57,306 nt of DNA. Source: an uncultured Verrucomicrobiota bacterium. Lineage in GTDB: Bacteria; Verrucomicrobiota; Verrucomicrobiia; Limisphaerales; UBA9464. The stretch spans positions 1 to 57,306 of the forward strand of contig CAITXU010000080.1 in NCBI GenBank assembly GCA_903896505.1. Direction: 5' to 3'. The position numbers were made by a program, and so were the translations under genes. Below, piece after piece: positions 36,933 through 45,174 of this stretch (positions are counted from its first letter, which is position 1; every line of letters starts with the position of its first letter). The notes under the pieces were generated by a model, which was not told the DNA's origin, did no database searches, and saw nothing but the letters and a program-made list of their open reading frames with translations.

Positions 36933-37920
36933 ATTCATAAAAGCGACGACTGGCCAGGGTTTGATGTTCAGTGAGGATGACGCCGGCCACACCGGCGGTG
37001 GTTTCAATTAATCGCAGGCCCTCGACCGGTCCCAGGGCAAAGGCGGTGGTGCTGAGCATGCCCGCCTGGGTGCAGCTCGGTGCCACCACGCTGACTGCCC
37101 GGATGCCATGAAGTGCCGGTCGACCCTGCTTTACGTCCACAATATGCCCATAACGTACACCCTGAAGCTCAAATTTTCGATGATAATCACCGGAGGTGGC
37201 CACCGCTCCTGATTTCAGCGCGAGGCCTGTCCAGGCCGAGCCCAGACGTTTCGGATTTTCAAGGCCGATATGCCAGGCCGTCCGCCCGGCAGGCGGCGGG
37301 CCGTCCACACGGACATCCGCCCCAAAATCCACCAGGGCCGAGGAAGCTCCATTCTGACGCGTCCACTGCAAAACCTGGTCCACAGCGAATTCCTTGCCCA
37401 TGCCACCGAGGTCCAAACCCATGCCGACTTCGGGCAGACGGATTCGGCCCGGCTGTCGTTGAACCTTCGCCCAACCCACCATGGATCGGGCGGCGTCAAC
37501 CTCCGCCGGTTCCGGCAGATGGTTGCGGTTTTGTTTCCAATCCCAAAGCCGGAGGAGGGGAAGGGCGGTGGGATCAAAACTTCCGCGCGTCAAAAAGTGA
37601 AGCTCGTGGCAAAGGGCGAACATCCGTTCCGCCTCGGGATCCAGGGGCGTCCAATCGCCACCAGCGTTCGAGTTGATCCGGGAAACAAGGGACTCCGGCC
37701 AGAATCGCGAATACTTGGCTTCGAATCGTGCCACCCAATCGATAATCCCGGACGCCAGCACCGAATTCCGGGAAGTGGCACCGATCCAAAATACCCGACA
37801 GGCCGTCCCCATGGCCTGGAACGACAGCTCCTGCCCACCGTCCCGGGCAGCAGTCTTCACCGAGGCCTGTATGCGTTCGAGAATGGCCCGGGTGCCATAC
37901 GGATCGGCGGGATTGCTCAC
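36919..37920 (-). CDS. apbE: ApbE-family FAD:protein FMN transferase
   Basis: A 333-residue ApbE-like flavin transferase, which attaches FMN to Ser/Thr residues of exported proteins. Family marks are [70 protein letters not shown] and YGHIVD. In the C-terminal metal-site motif, usually A-D-A-L-S-T, the sequence reads A-G-M-L-S-T, so the conserved metal-binding Asp appears to be Gly. No signal peptide is visible, although ApbE is usually exported; the true start could be further upstream. It starts 42 bases after the ThuA gene and overlaps TlpA. Confidence 0.85.
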   Translation of the reverse strand: MSNPADPYGTRAILERIQASVKTAARDGGQELSFQAMGTACRVFWIGATSRNSVLASGIIDWVARFEAKYSRFWPESLVSRINSNAGGDWTPLDPEAERMFALCHELHFLTRGSFDPTALPLLRLWDWKQNRNHLPEPAEVDAARSMVGWAKVQRQPGRIRLPEVGMGLDLGGMGKEFAVDQVLQWTRQNGASSALVDFGADVRVDGPPPAGRTAWHIGLENPKRLGSAWTGLALKSGAVATSGDYHRKFELQGVRYGHIVDVKQGRPALHGIRAVSVVAPSCTQAGMLSTTAFALGPVEGLRLIETTAGVAGVILTEHQTLASRRFYEYVAS

Positions 37921-37962
37921 GATAAAAGCGACCGTCCGGTACGGTGAAATCGCGACGAAGCC

Positions 37963-38871
37963 CTACTTTTTCGTGTCCAGATTCTGGCGTAAATCGGCGT
38001 CGGTAACCATGGACTCGACTCCATTGGCCGGTACCTCCACGTGAGCCGCCCAGAGTAGCGCATTCAACACGATCTTCCGTTGGTCCGGATTTCCCCAGTT
38101 GGCATGGGTGTGGCCGCCGGTAAAGCCAAACGCCCGCCCGCCATTGGGGCGCTCAAAGGCCCACATCATTGTCTCATCACGACCGCTGGCCGCCACAATA
38201 TGGGGATAAGGTCCCGCAGGATACACATACGGTCCCTGGCGGACTTTGTCACTCGGGGTCGCCACGAGCAAGGGGGTCACTTTGGCCTTGGCTGCGGCGT
38301 CTTCGACCCATCGCATATTGAAGTACCATTCATCCCGGTTGGAGAAGGGATGAACTCCCCGCGTCACCGGATGGTCCGGGAACTTGGAATATTCAGGCGA
38401 CCACATTGGATTGACCGAGTATTCGTGCTCATAATATCCGCCGACCCATCGATGCATGGCGACCCCTGCGGGTCCTTTGGGCACCTCGACGCCGAAGTGG
38501 GCGAACCCAAGGCCCACACCTGCCGCAGCGAGGCGGTCGAGCACTTCCGTGTGACCCGGCTGGATGGCTGGATGGCCGCCTCCACCATCGGCATAAATCA
38601 CGACGGCAGCGGCTCCGTCGAGGACTGCGGAGTTATCGACGGTCTTGCCCGAGGCATCCACCTGGGTGGGCCAGCCGTTGGAATAGACCTCAACGGTAAT
38701 CCCGGTAATTCCCGACAACGATTTTTGAAGCAGGAGGCAGCCGGCCCGGAATTCATGCATTCCAGGCGGATGACTGGGACGTCCCGCGATCAGCACGATG
38801 CGACGGTCCGCAGCCTGAAGTCCCGCCACGGTGAGGGCTGAAATCGCTAAAAATCGGAGGAAAGCTCGCAT
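37963..38871 (-). CDS. ThuA domain protein, exported
   Basis: A 302-residue protein with a signal peptide (MRAFLRFLAISALTVAGLQA). The ThuA fold, related to class I glutamine amidotransferases and trehalose-utilisation proteins, shows RRIVLIAGRPSHPPGMHEF, VVIYADGGGGHPAIQPGH, GLGFAHFGVEVPKG and ATPSDKVRQGPYVY, with GRAFGFTGGHTHANW near the C-terminus. It lacks the class I amidotransferase nucleophile elbow with Cys. The role is probably sugar-related, but the reaction is unknown. It is the first gene of the ThuA-ApbE-TlpA operon on the minus strand. Confidence 0.9.
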   Translation of the reverse strand: MRAFLRFLAISALTVAGLQAADRRIVLIAGRPSHPPGMHEFRAGCLLLQKSLSGITGITVEVYSNGWPTQVDASGKTVDNSAVLDGAAAVVIYADGGGGHPAIQPGHTEVLDRLAAAGVGLGFAHFGVEVPKGPAGVAMHRWVGGYYEHEYSVNPMWSPEYSKFPDHPVTRGVHPFSNRDEWYFNMRWVEDAAAKAKVTPLLVATPSDKVRQGPYVYPAGPYPHIVAASGRDETMMWAFERPNGGRAFGFTGGHTHANWGNPDQRKIVLNALLWAAHVEVPANGVESMVTDADLRQNLDTKK

Positions 38872-38919
38872 GATGTGGGTTGAACCTCGCCAAGTCCGGA
38901 AAGGTGCGCAAGCCGATTC

Positions 38920-39365
38920 CCGCAGGCCGTAGCGCAGACATTCCTGTCTTCCAAATAACAGCTTTTGACCTCAACGGTTGATTCGTCTGCAACCTAATGA
39001 ATCACAGTCACATCGGTAGGGCGAGGCCCCTGTCGAGCCGCGGCGGTCCGTACCACGTCCGCCTCGCAAGTTACACCCGGCCTGACCCCGGAGCGCCACG
39101 GGTGGGATGCTGCTGTATCACCGACGTTCCATTCGGCAGTGCTGGACCCCGTTCCAAGGTGGCGGGATTCATCAACGACCGGGCTTGTTTGAAAATCTGC
39201 GAAACAACCGCATCCCACCCACAGATGCGGTATAAGTCCCCATGTTGATTCTTGGTTAACTGTTGGGACCCGTATTACTACGAACGGGACCGCCGTTGGT
39301 AGAAACGACAACAAGGGATGAAACCGTTCACAGTCTTTCTTCTCTGAGTTCTCTGCGGTCAATTG
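38920..39365. repeat. Repeat-filled gap upstream of ThuA
   Basis: About 560 bases without a gene. A GCCGTAGCGCAGACATTCCT block (38930-38949) is the reverse complement of a segment at 52710-52738. A GGTAGGGCGA...GAGCCGCGGCGGT copy lies at 39014-39049, an ATCTGCG-type block at 39191-39231, and a TTCTCTGAGTTCTCTGCGGT block at 39341-39360. All are members of the dispersed families described for the other gaps. No gene is seen. Confidence 0.65.
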
Positions 39366-39436
39366 TTTTCCTAGGCGGGGAGGAACAAGTTTATTCCGAC
39401 CCGGATGGATGGTCTTGTGCGCCACGAGGGCTTTCC

Positions 39437-41026
39437 TTATCCGGCGATGTTGTTGGTTCGTTGCTGAATCCTGAGGATGACAAACTCGGCGGGTTTCAAC
39501 GGGGCAAACCCCACCACGATATTGACGATACCCTGGGAGATGTCGTTTTGGGTCGTCGTTTCCCGGTCACATTGGACCAGATAGGCATCCCGGGGACTGG
39601 TCCCCTGGAAGGCTCCCTGACGAAACAGACTGTGAAGAAACGACCCGACATCCAGTCGGATTTGTGCCCACAACGGTTCGCCGTTGGGTTCAAGCGCCAC
39701 CCATTGGGTCCCCCGATCCAGACTTTCCTCGAGGAAGAGCGTCAGGCGTCGGACAGGGATGTACTTCGCCTCGGCAGCCAGTGGGTCGGCACCGGCATAG
39801 GTTCGGGATCCCCAGACCGTCGGGCCCACCGCTGGAAAGTTCCGCAGGCAATTGATCCCCAGGGAATTCAAGGAGCCATTCTCGCTATCGTTGACAGGGA
39901 TGCTCACGTCCGGGACCCCCATCAGGACGGCATCCCGACCCGCCGGAGCTTTCCAGACACCGCGGTGGGCATCCATTCGCGCAAAAACGCCGGCCACGGC
40001 TCCCGACGGACAAAAAGATGTCAATTGATCGTGCTGAAGTGGGTCTCGGGCCAGAATCCGCGGAAAGTAAACCGCGGCATTTTTATCCCGTGTCGCAAGG
40101 GTTCCGGGACCGGTTGTTTCCCTGGAAACGGCCGCCGCCACTGTCGTATCAGGTGAATCAGCAATCAGCATTGCTCTCCGTCGTTCGCAGTAAATGCGTG
40201 CCAGTTCGTAGGTGGCCTGGGCCACGTCTTTATCCCGCTCGGGCGGTGGAAGGACCAGCAGGTTGAATAGATCGACCGATTCCAGAGCGTAAATTCCCGT
40301 TTTAGCCTCCTCGGAACCGACAATATGGGCGTCGTTAATCGGTTGACCGTCGTTGCCGGGAAGGATTGCTTGAACATAGACTCCCTGCGGCTGCCGGTTG
40401 TCAAAAGTGTCCCAATCCGGGGTGGGTTCGATGTTGGCGTAAGGGGCCTGGCTGGGTGGTTCTCCATGAACGCGGACCCATTGTGACTCAGCCTCCAGAA
40501 CGCGCACGACAAACCGCGGATGGCCGGGGGCCGGGGAGACATTTTGGAACGTCTCCATCTGATGGAGTTCCGTGTTTTTGATGGAAAGGTTGAATAAATT
40601 TTGCGCCGGTTGTGCAGGGGCCAGAATCCCTGAGCCCCGATCCACGCGAGCCCGCAGGTGATTTCCCCAGGAGCCTTCTGAGGCCGCCTCAAGAATTAGA
40701 GGTGTCCCGCCACCCATCAGGGGAGCCAGCCGGGTCCTGCAGGCGACGACGGGGTCAGTGTCATTCACTACCCGCACAATCAAGGCGTCGGTGCCTCCAT
40801 TGAGGAAGAACTGTTGCACGGAATAGCCCAGAGCACTGATGACCCACAGACCGCCAAAAATGACTTCGAACTCGGAAAAGCTTTGGATCTTGGTCGGAGT
40901 GTTGATCGGTCCCCGCAGGGCTCGCCCGATGAATGCGGAGATCGACGTCGCAACCCCGGTGATAGCCCGCACGCTGCACGGAATCTCTTGGATATAGGCA
41001 CCTGGATAGGTTGTCGTCGGTGGCAT
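39437..41026 (-). CDS. Contractile tail sheath protein (phage/CIS type), orphan
   Basis: A 529-residue tail sheath protein as found in myoviruses and contractile injection systems. The N-terminus reads TYPGAYIQEIPCSVRAITGV, then FIGRALRGPINTPTKIQSF and FEVIFGGLWVISALGYSVQQ with FFLNGGTDALIVRV. The C-terminal domain shows WGSRTYAGADPLAAEAKYIP, VRRLTLFLEESLDRGTQW and PAEFVILRIQQ. The ATG at 41026 is used because sheath homology starts there; a longer reading begins 57 codons earlier. No tube, baseplate, spike or AAA+ ATPase gene was recognised around it, so it is either an orphan or part of a system split across the genome. It is divergent from the dioxygenase-Rieske gene. Confidence 0.88.
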   Translation of the reverse strand: MPPTTTYPGAYIQEIPCSVRAITGVATSISAFIGRALRGPINTPTKIQSFSEFEVIFGGLWVISALGYSVQQFFLNGGTDALIVRVVNDTDPVVACRTRLAPLMGGGTPLILEAASEGSWGNHLRARVDRGSGILAPAQPAQNLFNLSIKNTELHQMETFQNVSPAPGHPRFVVRVLEAESQWVRVHGEPPSQAPYANIEPTPDWDTFDNRQPQGVYVQAILPGNDGQPINDAHIVGSEEAKTGIYALESVDLFNLLVLPPPERDKDVAQATYELARIYCERRRAMLIADSPDTTVAAAVSRETTGPGTLATRDKNAAVYFPRILARDPLQHDQLTSFCPSGAVAGVFARMDAHRGVWKAPAGRDAVLMGVPDVSIPVNDSENGSLNSLGINCLRNFPAVGPTVWGSRTYAGADPLAAEAKYIPVRRLTLFLEESLDRGTQWVALEPNGEPLWAQIRLDVGSFLHSLFRQGAFQGTSPRDAYLVQCDRETTTQNDISQGIVNIVVGFAPLKPAEFVILRIQQRTNNIAG

Positions 41027-41313
41027 AGGCGTTCGTGGGAAGGGTCTCGAGGGAAGACACCCACCTGGGTCATCCATGTCTCGCATGGGCGACAGGTGGC
41101 GGTTGGAGTGAACGCTGAAACTCCATGTCCGTCGAGGGAATCGGGGCGGAAACCATCGTGGACTGGAAGAGAAACCCGGGCGTCGGCAGAACGACAACCG
41201 AGCCCAACGGCATCCAAGGGTTGGGCGGGTGTGTCCGAGTCACGAAATTCCTTGTGATGGTTTGAAAGAAGGATATCAATTAGAACCGTTCCACTAAAAT
41301 AGTAGTCACAGTT

Positions 41314-42438
41314 ATGCGTCATGAACCCAGTTCCATCCGGATTTGGACCGTCCCGGGCGAGCGCCTGTTTGCAGGTGAAAGAATATCGAATGCCGTCGAG
41401 GCTCTGAATCGGGGTGATATTCTGATCCTCAAGAATGGCCTGCAGGCAGTGAATCTGTGGGACGAAGGGTGTGAAATCCTTCGGAAGTCACTCCGAAAGA
41501 TTGTCGGACGCGATCGCGCCCGGTTCGTGGAAGGGGTCGGTCTGGAGCACCTCCATCATCATTTGAGTCCTGATGAAACTGCCCAATTCAACGATTTGGC
41601 CCACGAGCGGTATAACCGTTGGACCCGGAAGATGGTGCCTATCTTGGTTCGGGAAGGGATAGGATATGACGGTCCCGGTTTCTTCGACCGAAATGCGGTC
41701 ATCCGATTTTTTCTACCGCATTCCGATTATGTCGCCGGAAAGTCGGCTTTCGAAAAGCGTCCGGGATACACCAAGCCACAGGGTCTCCACATTGATTCTT
41801 GGTTTGGTCATGCCACGGCAGGACTCAATTTCTGGATTGCTCTTCGACCGGTTCGACGCGGCCATGGGCTGGCGATTTATCCCGATAAGTGGGGAAAGCC
41901 GTTCCTGAGGGGCGCGGATACCAAACCCGCTGATTATTCCGGTATGGGCTATCCAATCACCTTTGATCTCGATGTGGGTGACACCCTTGTGTTTCACGGA
42001 GAACATGTCCATTCATCGGAGCTCAATTCGACGGAACTGACGCGGGTGGTGTTAACCAACCGGTTTTGTGTCACGCAGCCAATCCTGACAGAAAAGGAGT
42101 CGATGGCACAATGGGAGCGGCTCCCCAAGGCGCGTCCCGCCCGTCAAAAGGAATTGCAACAATTGGGAACATCTCAGACCGCTGGTGAGTTTCGGGCTTC
42201 CTATACCAGCCCCGATTCGGAGGCATCCATCGAGGTGGTTGACGCCGCATGGTGCCGAGTTAGGTACGGTGGGGTCAGTCGGACCGTCGGGCGTTTCTGC
42301 ACTCATGAAGGGGCAGACTTGAGTTGCGGCTATCTTCAAAACGGAAGGCTCTATTGCCCCTTCCATCACCTCCATTTTGATCCGGCTACCGGGAAAGCCC
42401 CTCATGACGGGTTCAAACCATTGAAGATGCCGGCCTAA
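41314..42438 (+). CDS. PhyH-like Fe(II) dioxygenase fused to a Rieske [2Fe-2S] domain
   Basis: A 374-residue protein without signal peptide. The first 260 residues resemble the phytanoyl-CoA dioxygenase superfamily: H159-x-D161 in LHIDSW, then the distal His in VFHGEHVHSSE (H231 or H233) and basic residues in ELTRVVLTNRF. The last 60 residues carry a Rieske motif, C329-T-H331 and C348-P-F-H351 separated by 16 residues. Known Rieske oxygenases have the Rieske domain at the N-terminus and a different non-haem iron domain; this order and pairing is unusual. A cytoplasmic oxidation is likely, substrate unknown. It is divergent from the tail sheath gene (287-bp gap) and precedes a HEAT protein on the same strand. 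Confidence 0.8.
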   Translation: MRHEPSSIRIWTVPGERLFAGERISNAVEALNRGDILILKNGLQAVNLWDEGCEILRKSLRKIVGRDRARFVEGVGLEHLHHHLSPDETAQFNDLAHERYNRWTRKMVPILVREGIGYDGPGFFDRNAVIRFFLPHSDYVAGKSAFEKRPGYTKPQGLHIDSWFGHATAGLNFWIALRPVRRGHGLAIYPDKWGKPFLRGADTKPADYSGMGYPITFDLDVGDTLVFHGEHVHSSELNSTELTRVVLTNRFCVTQPILTEKESMAQWERLPKARPARQKELQQLGTSQTAGEFRASYTSPDSEASIEVVDAAWCRVRYGGVSRTVGRFCTHEGADLSCGYLQNGRLYCPFHHLHFDPATGKAPHDGFKPLKMPA

Positions 42439-42607
42439 TCCATGGACCAAACGACGGCGAAGGGCCTGTCGTTGGCGATGTTGACATTTGATCCAGGTGA
42501 TTCGGATCGTGCTAAAAAAAGTTGTGTAGACTTAGGGGGCTGACTCACTGGGTTCAAATGAAGGCGCTCCGCGAAGATTCTATCATGAAGTTGGGGGAAG
42601 GGCTCTG

Positions 42608-43435
42608 ATGGCTCCTTTGGATTCCCACTCCGAAAGCGATCTGCGTTCGACAGACGAGTTGATTGAGCTTCTCCTGTCGAAGAATTCAGCATTTGAGTCG
42701 GATGAGGAGTGGGTTTTAATCGGAAGGTTGCAGCAACGTCTTCCACAGACCTTGGACCGAATTCAGATTCTCAGGGAGAGCGGTCTGGAATGTGCTCGCG
42801 ACCTGGCGGTGATTGTACTCGGACAGAACTTGGTGCGCGAAAAGCACCAAGCACACCGATTGACCCAAGTTCTTATTGAAATGCTCTGGAGCGAAACATC
42901 ACTCCGGGTTATTGAATCCATCACCCACGCGCTTGGACATCTGCGCGATCCCATGGCATCGGATCCCCTGGTGGAGTTAAGCCGCCATCGCGATCCGGCT
43001 ATTCGATGGGCTGCGGTTTCGAGCCTCTGTGGCCGCGATGAAAGCCGGTGTATCGAAGCGTTAATCGTGTGTTCCTCAGATTTGGATCGGGACGTCCGGA
43101 ATTGGGCTACCTTTGGGCTTGGGTCGATGGTTGACGTCGACACGGAAGCGTTGTGCCAAGCCTTGGTGGCCCGTCTTGAAGACGCGGATGACGAAATCCG
43201 TGAAGAGGCGATCGTTGGACTTGCTCGCCGAGGCGACGTTCGAGTTATCGTTCCGTTCAAGAGCGAATTGGACCGTCGTGGAATTGGAATACTCAGGGAC
43301 TCGCCTCTCATGCAGGAAGCCGCTGAGGCCATTGTCAATCCCAGTATCATCAAACGAGGGAAGGAATGGGCCCCACTGCTCATCCGTTTGGCGCAGTTGG
43401 GTATCCCAGGCCAGTGGGAGGGATACTTCGTCTAA
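42608..43435 (+). CDS. HEAT-repeat protein
   Basis: A 275-residue soluble protein with five or so helical HEAT/PBS-lyase-like repeats between residues 60 and 240: IESITHALGHLRDPMASDPL, HRDPAIRWAAVSSLCG, DLDRDVRNWATFGLGSM, DADDEIREEAIVGLARRGD. There is no signal or membrane segment. Such proteins act as protein-binding scaffolds. A GGGGGAAGGG stretch lies just upstream of the ATG and could act as the ribosome binding site. It follows the dioxygenase-Rieske gene by 169 bases, and co-transcription is possible. No specific function is recognised. Confidence 0.82.
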   Translation: MAPLDSHSESDLRSTDELIELLLSKNSAFESDEEWVLIGRLQQRLPQTLDRIQILRESGLECARDLAVIVLGQNLVREKHQAHRLTQVLIEMLWSETSLRVIESITHALGHLRDPMASDPLVELSRHRDPAIRWAAVSSLCGRDESRCIEALIVCSSDLDRDVRNWATFGLGSMVDVDTEALCQALVARLEDADDEIREEAIVGLARRGDVRVIVPFKSELDRRGIGILRDSPLMQEAAEAIVNPSIIKRGKEWAPLLIRLAQLGIPGQWEGYFV

Positions 43436-43439
43436 TCGT

Positions 43440-43805
43440 CTCGACTATCCTCTCTGAGCCCTCTGAGCTCTCTGTGGTCCAATCTCTCTTGGGCCGGGAA
43501 GGAATCACAGAGGGCTCTGAGAGCAAAGAGAAGAGCCCAATGGACCTTGCGAAGAGCAGCCCCAGCAGAGAAATTGTCCGCAGATGGCGCAGATATCCGC
43601 AGATGAAGAACTGGACTCTTGGACTAGGAATGCTCCGTTCAAAGCGTCTTTGGATTATTCCCATTTGCTGAGACCGAACACGTCAAATTTCGGAGGTGTT
43701 CTCTACGCATGGACCCGAAAAGGCCGAATTCCCCCTTGAACCTTCTTGTGCGGAATTTCTTTCATCTGCGTCAATCTGCGATCATCTGCGGACAATTCTT
43801 CTTTG
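43440..43805. repeat. CTCTGAG and ATCTGCG repeat block
   Basis: No gene. A CTCTGAGCCCTCTGAGCTCT stretch with CTGTGGTCC (43452-43481) is followed by CCGCAGAT-type repeats (43570-43604) and, inverted, ATCTGCG-type repeats (43759-43797). The two last blocks form opposed arms 155 bases apart, as at 27325-27420. Confidence 0.65.
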
Positions 43806-43824
43806 GTGCAACCGAATGCGAAGG

Positions 43825-43975
43825 GCAAACCGGCGGTCCATTGGATAGGGCCTTCAGCCCTTAGATATCGTTTTGCGCTGAACCCAGGCCGATGGCCCGG
43901 GCTGGGATGGATCGCGCCGATGGCGCTCCGGCATCGATTTATGGTCTATCGTCCGGAACGTGGACCTCAATGGCA
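43825..43975 (+). repeat. GCCTTCAGCCCT...GCCGATGGCGCT repeat
   Basis: A GGGCCTTCAGCCCTTAGATA start leads to paired GGCCGATGGCCCGGGCTGGG and GCGCCGATGGCGCTCCGGCA palindromic stretches. The pattern of short self-complementary words resembles intergenic repeats I have seen in other PVC genomes. An open frame across it is not a gene. Confidence 0.55.
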
Positions 43976-43986
43976 GAGAACCTGAA

Positions 43987-44664
43987 TTAATGACAATGGG
44001 GACACGCTCCTCCGGCCCCGAGAGCGGGGCTCAGGTAGGGAATGCCCAGTGCGAGCCCCCGCAGGATCAGCATGCATGCAACCAAGGCGACAGATAGTGG
44101 AGAAAGGCTTCGCAATCGGAATCGGAATGACGGTGATAAAGCGCGATGGGAAAGCGATATACCCAGCAGGATGGGTACCGTCCCCAGCCCGAACCAGAGC
44201 ATGTAATTGGCTCCCGACCACAACCCTCCCGTTGCAGCGGCCGCCGCGCACGCCACATAAACGAGCCCACAGGGAAGCAGGCCATTCAAAGCACCATAGG
44301 TGGCAAAAGCTGCTGAGGATCCGGGATTCAACCGGGGCAAAAGCCAATGCCGAAGTCGTGAAAGTCGAAAGCTCCACCATCGGCCACCGCCGGCGAATCG
44401 GCCCCAGGCTATGCCGATGGCAATCGCCAGCCCGGCCCCCAACGACACCCACCGTTCCACTCCAAACAGCGCTAGCGAATGCCCCAAGGCTCCGGCGGAG
44501 GCACCCAGCAGGAGATAGGTGGCGAGGCGCCCCGCCTGATAAATGACCCGACGTCGGGTGGCACCTGCTGCTCTGGGCCCGGGAAGTCCCAGCACCAGTG
44601 GACCACACATGCCTGCGCAGTGAAGTCCTCCGCCCAAACCCAGCAGTAATGCCGTCCATTCCAT
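43987..44664 (-). CDS. SafE/TauE-like membrane protein of cbb3 operon
   Basis: A 225-residue integral membrane protein of the urease-accessory/DsbD-like sulfite exporter family often encoded in cbb3 clusters. The first helix contains GLGGGLHCAGMCGPLVLG, with a conserved Cys pair, and a second Cys-bearing helix reads NGLLPCGLVYVACAAAAATG. The polypeptide ends in C-P-H-C-H, a possible metal ligand. About six transmembrane helices are visible. It may move copper or electrons for oxidase assembly; this is inferred from context. It starts three bases after the ccoH stop, and is the last gene in the operon. Confidence 0.82.
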   Translation of the reverse strand: MEWTALLLGLGGGLHCAGMCGPLVLGLPGPRAAGATRRRVIYQAGRLATYLLLGASAGALGHSLALFGVERWVSLGAGLAIAIGIAWGRFAGGGRWWSFRLSRLRHWLLPRLNPGSSAAFATYGALNGLLPCGLVYVACAAAAATGGLWSGANYMLWFGLGTVPILLGISLSHRALSPSFRFRLRSLSPLSVALVACMLILRGLALGIPYLSPALGAGGACPHCH

Positions 44665-44667
44665 AGC

Positions 44668-45174
44668 CTAGACTCCTGGCATCAATCGAACCGTCGTCTC
44701 GTGATAGAACTCATGGCCTTCGGATTGCCAGGCGATCCGGACCTTCCAGCGGCCCGGACGTAAAGAATCGACCGGAATAAGTTGGGTTGCGGTAGCATCC
44801 AGCTTCAGGGGAAATTCCTGGTCGAGTCGGGCGTCATCCGGTCGGTACAAGGTGACCGTTCCAGTGGCCACAGCGGGTGCAGCCCCGGGCGGCAGATGGA
44901 GTCGGAGCGAACGGGTGTGACTGTCCACAAAAACCGTCGGTTGCAAGGCAAGCGCATCAGTGCGGGCCGAAGCGTCGATCCGGTCCTGGAAGCGGAGTTC
45001 CTGGGCGTAATAATCCGGGGAAACGACATCCGTACGCGAGCGGATCGCGGTTGTGGTCAATCCCACAACCACACCAAAGAAGCAGATGAACCAGGCGACG
45101 ATCGCCCAGGGCCACGGATTCCAGCGGGTGGTTGGGAGTGAGTGGATGGATGGAGCAGGGGAAGTGGTGTTCAT
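44668..45174 (-). CDS. ccoH: FixH/CcoH cbb3 oxidase assembly protein
   Basis: A 168-residue protein with one N-terminal transmembrane helix (WAIVAWFICFFGVVVGLTTT) and a periplasmic beta domain. The FixH family marks V-S-P-D-Y-Y-A-Q-E near residue 53 and the RPGRWKVRIAW pattern near the C-terminus are present. CcoH is needed for stable assembly of the cbb3 oxidase. Its start overlaps the ccoG stop by four bases (45171-45174), which couples translation. Confidence 0.9.
   Translation of the reverse strand: MNTTSPAPSIHSLPTTRWNPWPWAIVAWFICFFGVVVGLTTTAIRSRTDVVSPDYYAQELRFQDRIDASARTDALALQPTVFVDSHTRSLRLHLPPGAAPAVATGTVTLYRPDDARLDQEFPLKLDATATQLIPVDSLRPGRWKVRIAWQSEGHEFYHETTVRLMPGV

Noticed and set aside
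39437..41026. Prophage
   Set aside because: Only a sheath gene is recognised; no integrase, terminase, capsid, tube or lysis genes nearby.
43570..43800. CRISPR-like spaced repeats
   Set aside because: Repeat words are only 7-9 bases with 2-4 base spacers, and no cas gene is present.
43746..43985. 79-codon frame before the SafE gene
   Set aside because: It lies wholly in dispersed repeats.
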